Assembly: GCF_024505165.1 (NCBI RefSeq)
Contig: NZ_JANIBK010000004.1
Span: forward strand, 1 to 64,000
Direction of reading: 5' to 3'
Length of the DNA: 64,000 nt
DNA from: Methylomonas rivi
GTDB lineage: Bacteria > Pseudomonadota > Gammaproteobacteria > Methylococcales > Methylomonadaceae
Under the pieces are notes generated by a model. The model was not told where the DNA came from and made no database searches. It saw only the letters and a list, made by a program, of their open reading frames with translations. Below are positions 45,431 to 53,115 of the stretch, one piece after another. Every line of letters starts with the position of its first letter. Positions within the stretch are counted from its first letter, which is position 1. The translations under genes and the position numbers were made by a program.

Positions 45431-47878
45431 TCAGTAATTAACCGAGAAGGTAAGCATAAACTCGCGGGGCCTGCCCCGCGTACTTTGCGAGGGACGATAT
45501 TGTTCGTTCGCCAGATTTTTGCCCATCAGGTCCAAACTCATGCGGTGGCCGCCCGCTTCCCAGGCATAACCCACCGTGGCGTTGAACAACGCGTACGTCT
45601 GGCGGGACGACGCCGGGCTGCTGGGTAGCAGCGTCTGGTCGTAAACAAAATTGACGCCGCCCGCCAGGTAAAGCCCTTCCAGCCCGTTTTGCGCAAAGTC
45701 GTAACGCGTCCACAAGTTAGCGATGTGCGGCGCGCTCATCTGCAAGGGCGCGTTGTGAAATAAACTGACATTCTTGTAGTTAGCCTGTCCGGCCGCGTCG
45801 AGCGTATTCGGATCCTGGGCGAGTATGGCGGCGTCGCTGCCGCTGAATTCGGTGATACGGGCGTCCATGTAACTGTAAGATGTATATAACTGCCAGTTAT
45901 CCGTCAGCTTTATCGTGGTATCGAGTTCGATACCGCGAGAACGCTGTTCGCCGCTTTGAATGTTATTGATCACCACCGCGCCGAGTGCGTTGGTTTGCGC
46001 AAGATCGTTGACGACATTTCGATTGCGTATATCGAAGAAGGTCAACGTGCCGGAAACCCGTCCGTCAAACAAACTGGCCTTCAGACCGACATCGTAGCCC
46101 CAGCCCTCGGTCGGGGCCGGAATACTACTGGTACCGTCGATATTGTTGATCGGGAAAGTGCCGGGTACGAAAGATTCGGCGTAACTGCCGAACAGGGATA
46201 ATTCGGGCGTCAATTTGTATAGCACCCCAAATTGGGGCGTGACTCGGCTGGCGGTGGATTGCGCAATCCCAGTCGCGCGATCGTTGACCTGGCTTTCGGT
46301 CGATGTCCAACGCCAACCCGTCAGCACCAATAACCGATCGTTGAAGAAACCCAGGGTGGAGCCGCCGTAAACGGACTTGTCCACGTAGTTGATGCGTTGG
46401 TCCAAGGGGCTTTCGGTTAACAACGACAGTGGAATGCCGGTATCGCGGTTCCAGGTGGCGGGATTGCTTAAATCCCACAATGGCAGCGGCGACGCGGTGG
46501 GCACATTACCCAAGGCGGGATCGTTCGGCGCCTGACCGGCCTTTCTGGCGAAATAGCGGTCGACGTATTGTCCGCCCAGCAATAGCCTCAGGCTGGCGAA
46601 GCCTAAATCGTACTTGCCGACGGCTTGCAACTCTATGCTGTCGTCGCGGTTGCTGTAAACCTGCTGCCTGACACGGCGGCCTTGCATTAGCGTGGTATTG
46701 TTGGCCATCCCGAAGTTGCCGGTGAACAGCGCGTCGACCTCGTATTCCAAATGCGAAAAACCGCTGCGCAGATTCCAGTGCTCGTTAGCCCGAAAGTCTA
46801 TCCAGGTACTCAGATTGTGCGTATTGCTGTTGCGGTAGTCGCTGTAGGCCATGCTATTCCAGTTATTGGCCAGGCCCGGCACATCGACCCCCACCAAGTT
46901 CGGATCCGCTGCGGTCGGTACGACGCCGGTTTGGGTGTTACGGCCGGGCTTTTGCATCAGTTGCGGTTCTTCGATTTTTTGAAAGTTTTCGTACTTAAAC
47001 GTGATGCTCAGGCGATCGCTGGGTTGCCAAAGTATCGATGGCGAAATGTTCCAGCTATGCGCATCGTAAGGTTTCCAATAGTCGATATCCTGATCGTAGG
47101 AAGCGGCAAAACGGTAAGCCAGCGTATCGGTGGCCGGCCCCGTTACGTCCACATCGAAACGGTGCTGGCCGTAGGCGCCATAACGGGCATCGGCATTGGC
47201 CGCGAATTTGCGCCGCGGATTTTTGGTAATTACATTGACGATGCCGCCGGGCGCAACCTGCCCGTACAAAAACGACGACGGCCCCTTGACCACTTCAACC
47301 CGGGCGATATTGGTGAAATCGAAGATCGACGGGCCATGCACGCCGTCGCGAAGAACTTGAATGTTGCCGCCGGCCAGGGAGCCGACCGCGAACCCCCGAA
47401 TGGCCAGATTGGCGTTACCTTCATTGAAATCGTTGCTGCGATAGGTGACGCCCGGCGAATAACGGGCCACATCGAAGATATCCCGCGGTTTTTGATCCTT
47501 GATAAAGGATTTCGTAAAAGATTGAATTGCAAAGGGCAGATCCCGGATTGGCGTATCGAAACGGGAACCGGATACCGAGTTGGATGCCTTGTATCCGCTG
47601 TCGAGCTGTGCAGATACTTCGAACGGCGAGACTTTGACTTTCACCAGTTCCGTAATGTCCATATCCGCCAAGTCTTTCGCCTCTTCGGCGGGCGGCGAAT
47701 TGGGTTTCGCGACGCCGATCGCCTGAACCGGCATTGGTTCGGCGGCGGCTATCGAGGGTCGTTCCGCCGGTTCGCCGGCCCGTGCCATGGATAAACAACA
47801 CGGTAATAAAGAAACCCCAAAAACGCTGCATGTCCTCGCTAAACAGCGGAGCAAGCCCGGCAAAGTGTTTGAAACCAT
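45431..47878 (-). CDS. TonB-dependent siderophore-type receptor
   Basis: 815 residues from the ATG at 47878; a TTG at 47929 is the alternative and gives no better leader. The signal peptide ends near residue 34 (SMARA). The plug domain has GSRFDTPIRDLPFAIQS, RYSPGVTYRS, NLAIRGFAVGS, VEVVKGPSSFLYGQ and GGIVNVITKNP. A 22-strand barrel ends in the aromatic FSVNY. The SPFEVSAQLDSGYKASNS N-terminus is a subtype I associate mainly with Verrucomicrobiota. The ligand is unknown; iron or copper chelates are likely. It leads the YfiR/kinase/GGDEF-EAL operon, so uptake and signalling may be linked. Confidence 0.88.
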   Translation of the reverse strand: MVSNTLPGLLRCLARTCSVFGVSLLPCCLSMARAGEPAERPSIAAAEPMPVQAIGVAKPNSPPAEEAKDLADMDITELVKVKVSPFEVSAQLDSGYKASNSVSGSRFDTPIRDLPFAIQSFTKSFIKDQKPRDIFDVARYSPGVTYRSNDFNEGNANLAIRGFAVGSLAGGNIQVLRDGVHGPSIFDFTNIARVEVVKGPSSFLYGQVAPGGIVNVITKNPRRKFAANADARYGAYGQHRFDVDVTGPATDTLAYRFAASYDQDIDYWKPYDAHSWNISPSILWQPSDRLSITFKYENFQKIEEPQLMQKPGRNTQTGVVPTAADPNLVGVDVPGLANNWNSMAYSDYRNSNTHNLSTWIDFRANEHWNLRSGFSHLEYEVDALFTGNFGMANNTTLMQGRRVRQQVYSNRDDSIELQAVGKYDLGFASLRLLLGGQYVDRYFARKAGQAPNDPALGNVPTASPLPLWDLSNPATWNRDTGIPLSLLTESPLDQRINYVDKSVYGGSTLGFFNDRLLVLTGWRWTSTESQVNDRATGIAQSTASRVTPQFGVLYKLTPELSLFGSYAESFVPGTFPINNIDGTSSIPAPTEGWGYDVGLKASLFDGRVSGTLTFFDIRNRNVVNDLAQTNALGAVVINNIQSGEQRSRGIELDTTIKLTDNWQLYTSYSYMDARITEFSGSDAAILAQDPNTLDAAGQANYKNVSLFHNAPLQMSAPHIANLWTRYDFAQNGLEGLYLAGGVNFVYDQTLLPSSPASSRQTYALFNATVGYAWEAGGHRMSLDLMGKNLANEQYRPSQSTRGRPREFMLTFSVNY

Positions 47879-48220
47879 CGTTTGCACCCGAGCGCTTAAT
47901 TGAATACGGGCGGCGCGAATAACCGGCAACTAAGGCCGGCCCGGCTGAGCGGCATTCGATAAATTCAAAAACAAGCAAGATTGGACGTTGGTTCGCAACA
48001 TTAGCGGCTCCTCTTATCAATTTAGGCTTCGTAGACCGTCGAACGGGTCATACCAGAACTTTTGCAAGCGAATTGACGTTACTACTTTGGAAGCATTTAG
48101 AGTATGCAAATCGACCCGCTGGTATCTAATTTTACTAACGGTAAGCCAAATCGGTAATCACTCTAATCAACCCCGGCGCAAGTCTTGTACAAGCCGCCGC
48201 GTAAAAATACCATATATCGA
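47879..48220. other. Gene-free region upstream of the TonB receptor operon
   Basis: About 340 bp between the acylase gene's 3' hairpin and the receptor start. I found no Fur-box-like dyad and no riboswitch-like structure. A perfect 10 bp palindrome, CTTGTACAAG, lies at 48184-48193. It probably contains the receptor promoter, but no boxes could be assigned. Confidence 0.4.
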
Positions 48221-48251
48221 CAAAAAGTTTATCGCGGTAAAAACGATAAGC
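48221..48251 (-). terminator. Weak terminator overlapping acylase stop
   Basis: On the minus strand, GCTTATCG, a 9-base loop and CGATAAAC form an 8-position stem with one mismatch, followed by TTTTTG. The right arm contains the TAA stop of the acylase gene. It looks like an intrinsic terminator with a modest stem. Confidence 0.45.
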
Positions 48252-50589
48252 TGTGCGCAACAGTATTAGTCCGCATCGGCGACGCAACCCCGTTTTGCCA
48301 GTAGGGTTGCTGGTCGCGGTAATGGCTGGAAAACGGATGCCCGGATTGTCCGCCCGGCATGTGGAAAATAGCATCCTCGGGATGTAAGGGCGACAGCACC
48401 AGGCGCTCGCTGGCGCCATGGGCGGTATCCATGACTTTTACGCAGAGGCCGGCGCAGCCGTCGCTCTCGAAACGGGGCATGTCCAACAGCTCGCCCAGCA
48501 ACGGCGCCACTTTGTTGAACGGGTGGTGCAAGATTATCGGGTGGGTTTCGCCCCAAGCCAAGTTTGCCAGATCTTTATCTGGATATTCCTGCTGTAACTT
48601 TTGGGCGGACCGAGTCAAGCTTTCCACTATCATTCGGCGCCAATCGTCGCGATACCGCGCCCGCAATAATCCGGCCGGTTGTTGCGTCAATAGTAAACGC
48701 AAGGGCGTTTCCATCTCGCGCCAGGCATATCTAAAATCCGCATCGTAGACTTGGCAGGCGGCGACGATTTTGGCAAACACCTCTTTAGCTAATTGGCTCC
48801 TGAACTCCGCCAATAACGCCGCACCTATGCTATCGGTGCGCATATGGCCATCCCAAGCCGTTAACGCTTGCCCGGCTTGTTGTAACACAGGCTCCTTAAC
48901 ATCGATATGGCTCAGTTCGTCCAAAGCCAGTTGCCGGTAAAAATCGTACACGGCGTTGCGGGTATCCAACTGCACCGCCAACATATCGCCTTCCGTCAGC
49001 CGGTTTTGTCCGCGCAGTAATTCGGCGATGCGAAACGCCCGGTAACCCAGCGCCCAGTTATGCGCGATCGCATGCGGGTAATCGCGGCCCAAGGTGCGAT
49101 TATTGGCGGTGACGATAAAACCTTCCGGCGGATCGATCAAGCGCGGCAATGCGTCCGGCGCCAGAAATTGTTGCCACGCCAGATCGCCATCCGCCCAGGA
49201 ACGGCTGGCCAAGCCGTCGAAACCGACTCGTTGCGGAAAACGGCCCATATAGGTCCAGCCGATATGCCCTGCCCGGTCGGCAATCACCACATTTTGCGGC
49301 GGCGCCGCGATCCGGTTCAAAATATCCGTGGCCTGTTGCACGCTTTGGGCATCATCCATGTCCAACAAACCTAAATCGACGCCATGCGGTTCCAAGGCCG
49401 TCCATTTAATGGCCACCGGTTTGCCGAGCAAGCTTTGTTCAGAAACCGGCCCCCAAATCGTGTCGCGCACGGTCATTTCGACGGCGGGCGCATCCTTGAC
49501 CTGAATCGTCTCCGTATGGATGCCGAATTTGGCCCACCCCTGCGGCGCGCGGTATTCCAAAGGATTATCCGGATTGACATCCAGACTGACCAGATCCAGC
49601 AAATCGGCGGTGACATTGGTAAAACCCCAGGCTATATCGTCGTTGCCGCCGACGATGATGCCGGGCACGCCGGGCAAACTCACCCCGTAAACGCGCCGCT
49701 TCGGATAGGCTATTCCGGCCCGATACCAGGTATTCGGTATGCTCAGACCCAGGTGCATATCGTTGGCGACCATGGCCCGGCCATCAACGGTTTTACTGCC
49801 GGCCACCACCCAGTTATTAGAACCGATCACCACATTCCCCGCATCGACCCCGGCTTGCGCCAATAAGGCGCCGGGTTCAGGCAGGCCGGCAAAAACCCAG
49901 GGCGGAACGCCGGGGTTAAACCGGCGCGGCGTCTCGCCTCCGACCAGCGTGGTAGTGTAACTGTCGGTATCCGGGGTTAAAAATTCCAGCAAATCCTTGG
50001 GCAGGGCCTTTTCCATGACGCTGAACATGCGCTCGTCCTGTTCGTAACCGTTCAGGGTTTGAAACATGCTCAATATCACCAGGATACTGTCTTCCTCCCG
50101 CCACGGCTCGGGCCGGTGCCGCAACAGCAAAAATTCGGGCGGCAGAATGCGGGCTTGCGCCAGATAGGCATTCACGCCGGCTACGTAAGCCCGCAACAGC
50201 CGACGCTGCTCGACGGGCAAATCCCGCACGATTTGTTGGGCGGTTTTCGATAATTGATAGACGCGTTGCTTGCGGTCGCTGTCCAGCGCCGCCCGGCCGA
50301 ATAATTCCGCCAAACGCCCGGCGCTTTTGCGCCGCATCAATTCCATTTGAAACAAGCGGTCGCGGGCGTGCAAAAATCCCAATATCCGCAACGCATCCGC
50401 CCGGTTTTCGGCGAAAATGGCGGGAACGCCCAATTCGTCGCTATTTACCTTTACCTGGGCATTCAAGCCGGGTAACACCGCATCGCCGTCTTCGTTCGGC
50501 AAAGAAGCCCGCATCAGTACAAAAAACGCACTAATGACTATTAGCGCCATCATCGGAGCGGTAATCGAAACAAGCTTTAACGTGCGCAT
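48229..50589 (-). CDS. Penicillin acylase-family (Ntn hydrolase) enzyme
   Basis: 786 residues from the ATG at 50589. An N-terminal membrane or signal helix (about 9-28) precedes the alpha-chain region (GVPAIFAENRADALRILGFLHARDRLFQMELMRR). The beta-chain nucleophile Ser257 lies in VIGSNNWVVAGSK after self-cleavage of the spacer. Downstream motifs such as SLPGVPGIIVGGNDDIAWGFTN are family landmarks. The periplasmic enzyme would cleave an amide with an acyl or aromatic side chain; PvdQ-like acyl-homoserine lactone or siderophore-precursor acylases and cephalosporin acylases are relatives. The upstream side holds a REP-like palindrome. Substrate unknown. Confidence 0.88.
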   Translation of the reverse strand: MRTLKLVSITAPMMALIVISAFFVLMRASLPNEDGDAVLPGLNAQVKVNSDELGVPAIFAENRADALRILGFLHARDRLFQMELMRRKSAGRLAELFGRAALDSDRKQRVYQLSKTAQQIVRDLPVEQRRLLRAYVAGVNAYLAQARILPPEFLLLRHRPEPWREEDSILVILSMFQTLNGYEQDERMFSVMEKALPKDLLEFLTPDTDSYTTTLVGGETPRRFNPGVPPWVFAGLPEPGALLAQAGVDAGNVVIGSNNWVVAGSKTVDGRAMVANDMHLGLSIPNTWYRAGIAYPKRRVYGVSLPGVPGIIVGGNDDIAWGFTNVTADLLDLVSLDVNPDNPLEYRAPQGWAKFGIHTETIQVKDAPAVEMTVRDTIWGPVSEQSLLGKPVAIKWTALEPHGVDLGLLDMDDAQSVQQATDILNRIAAPPQNVVIADRAGHIGWTYMGRFPQRVGFDGLASRSWADGDLAWQQFLAPDALPRLIDPPEGFIVTANNRTLGRDYPHAIAHNWALGYRAFRIAELLRGQNRLTEGDMLAVQLDTRNAVYDFYRQLALDELSHIDVKEPVLQQAGQALTAWDGHMRTDSIGAALLAEFRSQLAKEVFAKIVAACQVYDADFRYAWREMETPLRLLLTQQPAGLLRARYRDDWRRMIVESLTRSAQKLQQEYPDKDLANLAWGETHPIILHHPFNKVAPLLGELLDMPRFESDGCAGLCVKVMDTAHGASERLVLSPLHPEDAIFHMPGGQSGHPFSSHYRDQQPYWQNGVASPMRTNTVAHSLSFLPR

Positions 50590-50930
50590 CAAATTATCTG
50601 AAAATAGAGGCTATGAAATGTCATAGGTCGAATGATAATGAAATCCGGCAGTGATGTCAGTCGGTTATGCAGCCCAAACGACATCGATGGTTTGCGTAGG
50701 TTGATGGGTTAGGCGTCAGCCGTAGCCCAACGCAGCGGCTTATTGCGACTCAATGGCTTCGATTGCCGGGTTACGCTCTATCGAACTAACCCGACCTACG
50801 CAATCGCACCGCAGCGGCCGGCATTCGCTGAATAGTTAATAAATTTTTGTGATGCGGATAGCAAAATCCCCCGGAGATACTACACTGTAATGCGGTTATT
50901 CAGACTGGTATTCATCATAAGGGGGCGGCT
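50590..50930. other. Divergent intergenic region holding a palindromic element
   Basis: About 340 bp between the divergent acylase and autotransporter genes. It contains the compound palindrome at 50694-50801. No open frame is convincing. The last 100 bp are AT-rich and probably hold the autotransporter promoter, with GGGGG five bases before its ATG. Confidence 0.5.
50694..50801. repeat. MITE/REP-like inverted repeat
   Basis: Outer arms GCGTAGGTTGATGGGTTAG (50694-50712) and CTAACCCGACCTACGC (50786-50801) pair with a short bulge. Internal CGTAGCCC and GGGTTACG segments give a second stem. The GCGTAGGT...GGGTTAG ends are typical of short non-autonomous palindromes in proteobacteria. It is a different family from the elements at 15085 and 61116. 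One copy in the window. Confidence 0.65.
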
Positions 50931-52202
50931 ATGAATAATGACTTAAAACGAAACGGGACCGTGCAAAGCGGATGCGCAAGAGACTGGCGCTTTTCGCCGC
51001 GATTCCCTACGGTTACGGTTTCGTCCTTGGTATTTATTGCCGCGGCTTTGAGTGGACGGTTTGTCGCGGCGCAGACTTTTAATGACGCCAGCACCGCCGA
51101 GCTCGATCGTATCTGCCGGCAAGATTCCGCTTTCAATTCTACAGACCAACTTGGCGGTATTTGTTCGGCCTTGCAAGCGGGAGGCGTACCGGCCGCATCC
51201 GGCATAGGCAGCCAGTCTCAGCCCAGTTCGCTGCTTATTTCCCAACAACAATTAAAAGACATACAAACCCAAAAGGAAAAGAAAAAAAGGCCGCGGGCAT
51301 CGGCCGACGTCATTGCCGCGCAATGGAATAAATTCAGTACCTTTTTAACCGCCGGGGCCACCACGCTGCGCCATTATCAAAATCCCTTCGAGGACGGCTA
51401 CAACGCTACCATTCCCGCGGTAACTCTCGGGGGCGGTTATTCCATTTTGAATAATCTGGATGTGGGGCTGGCGTTCAATTACGCCAACACAAACGGGACC
51501 TATCATTCCGGCGGCGGATTCGACAGCAACGCATACACCCCGCTGTTGTATGTCAATTATCTGCCTTTCGATAACGCCTTCGTCAATCTGGCCCTCAGTT
51601 ACACCCGGCGGAACCAAACCATAGACCGGTTCGCCGTTGCCGGAACGGACGGTTTTACCGGTAACACTACCGTCATTTCCAGGCTGACCAGCGGGAATTT
51701 CAACGCCAACCAATACAGTCTCAACTTTTTAAGCGGCTACGATTTCGCAATAAACAATATTACGTTCGGCCCCCGGGTCGGCGTCGACGTGCGGCAATGG
51801 GAAATCGACAGTTACCGCGAATCGTCAAACACCGGCCTGGAGTTGCGTTACAACGCTCAACATCAAACCTCGCTGCAGACCAACCTGGGCTTGTTCGCCT
51901 CTTCCGCCCATAGTTTTTCCTTTGGGGTTTTAGTGCCGCAAATCAACGTAGCCTGGGTACACGAACATGCCAACGATTCGCGCACCATTAACGCCCATTT
52001 CATTCAGGCCACCGATTCCACGACCGGCCCCGGCTTTGTCTTTCAAACCGAAAATCCGGCCCGCGACTGGGCCCTGATCGATATCGGGGCATCGTTACTT
52101 ATGGAGAAAGGCATTCAAGCGTTTGCCAACTTTACAACGGTACAAGGCAACAGCAACTTTGAAAGCTATGGCGGCAATGTGGGCGTAAGAATGGAGTGGT
52201 AA
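50931..52202 (+). CDS. Autotransporter-type outer-membrane beta-barrel protein
   Basis: 423 residues. A long leader with hydrophobic stretch VSSLVFIAAALSGRFVAAQ (signal peptide cleaved near residue 48) precedes a short passenger-like segment (about 50-125, ending in a Lys-rich KEKKKRPR). The rest (about 140-423) is an autotransporter beta-barrel domain with alternating aromatic residues and terminal NVGVRMEW. The passenger is so short that it probably serves as a porin-like or surface-exposed barrel and not as a secreted effector. Two cysteines (about 63 and 78) lie in the passenger. No function can be assigned. Confidence 0.75.
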   Translation: MNNDLKRNGTVQSGCARDWRFSPRFPTVTVSSLVFIAAALSGRFVAAQTFNDASTAELDRICRQDSAFNSTDQLGGICSALQAGGVPAASGIGSQSQPSSLLISQQQLKDIQTQKEKKKRPRASADVIAAQWNKFSTFLTAGATTLRHYQNPFEDGYNATIPAVTLGGGYSILNNLDVGLAFNYANTNGTYHSGGGFDSNAYTPLLYVNYLPFDNAFVNLALSYTRRNQTIDRFAVAGTDGFTGNTTVISRLTSGNFNANQYSLNFLSGYDFAINNITFGPRVGVDVRQWEIDSYRESSNTGLELRYNAQHQTSLQTNLGLFASSAHSFSFGVLVPQINVAWVHEHANDSRTINAHFIQATDSTTGPGFVFQTENPARDWALIDIGASLLMEKGIQAFANFTTVQGNSNFESYGGNVGVRMEW

Positions 52203-52257
52203 GTTACAACCCGCTTTTGGCTGTCGATGCGGCCGCCGCTCGTTCAAGACAGGCGCC

Positions 52258-53064
52258 TTATTCGGCCGCATCGGCCAAAATGCTTGTCCACAGCCGTTCC
52301 CAGCAACAGGCATGATCGAAATTTTCGATTACGGTCAAGCGGGAGCCCAACCGCCGCGCCGCGTTCGCCATCAATACCGGCGGCACGACATCATCTTCGG
52401 CGCCGGCAAAATGATACTGCCGAATCGATGGGGCAAGCGGCGCCAGCGCGGCCGGATTTAATGACCCTTTCAGATCGTCGCTAGCCGTATAAACCGCCCA
52501 GGCTTCCAGGTCCAGGTTGGCGGCAACGGTCACCACGGCAACCGTTTCAGCTAAACGCGAGGCAAGCAGCACGGCAAGCGCCCCGCCGCCGCTATGCCCA
52601 AACAAGGCGATATTTCGGTAATTCCGCTGCCGAAGCAATTGCTTGATCGCTGCCGACAAACTGGCCACCACCGCCTCGCCATAGCGATGGCTTAACCAAA
52701 AACGGTTCGGGCAGGCTCCCATAGACTGCATGCCGTGGTAGCAAGGCCGGCCCAGATAAACGGCGGGGGCCGGATCTAACTTCATCAGTCTTAACATCAT
52801 GGGATTGCGGGGTGTCGGGTCGTCGGCCGGGCGGCCGGCAATCCAGGGCGTGCCGTCGCCGTCGATATAAACATGCAAGGTGTTCGCTGAATTTCCCGGC
52901 TTGCTGTAAACCACGTGTTGAAAGCCGGAACCGTCGACAATCTCGCGCCGCAAATGCAGCAAATCGGCTTGGCGGGCAAATTCTTCCGCGGCGCGGGTAC
53001 AGCCTCCTCCCAGGATTGCCCCCATGGCAACGATGGCCATGCATTTGATCGATAAGCCTTTCAT
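52258..53064 (-). CDS. Exported alpha/beta hydrolase
   Basis: 268 residues from the ATG at 53064, which is preceded by AGGTGA; the longer TTG form at 53091 has no advantage. The N-terminal hydrophobic stretch ends GAILGGGC, close to but not a perfect lipobox, so the protein is secreted or a lipoprotein. The nucleophile elbow GHSGGG (about residues 158-163), an acid in FAGAEDDVVPP and the His in ENFDHACCW complete a plausible triad. Substrate unknown. It starts 51 bp after the nSTAND/WD40 gene on the same strand and could belong to that operon. Confidence 0.78.
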   Translation of the reverse strand: MKGLSIKCMAIVAMGAILGGGCTRAAEEFARQADLLHLRREIVDGSGFQHVVYSKPGNSANTLHVYIDGDGTPWIAGRPADDPTPRNPMMLRLMKLDPAPAVYLGRPCYHGMQSMGACPNRFWLSHRYGEAVVASLSAAIKQLLRQRNYRNIALFGHSGGGALAVLLASRLAETVAVVTVAANLDLEAWAVYTASDDLKGSLNPAALAPLAPSIRQYHFAGAEDDVVPPVLMANAARRLGSRLTVIENFDHACCWERLWTSILADAAE

Positions 53065-53115
53065 CGCGTCACCTGATTCAACCGCAATCAAACCATTTCA
53101 TGCCGGCGGCCCGAT

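Noticed and set aside
46751-47794. A 347-residue open frame on the plus strand, antisense to the TonB receptor
   Set aside because: Arg/Ile-rich translation with no domain; an opposite-strand shadow of a strongly conserved gene.
47879-48220. Cobalamin or other riboswitch or Fur box upstream of the TonB receptor
   Set aside because: No B12-box-like conserved sequence and no GATAAT-type Fur dyad could be found by eye.
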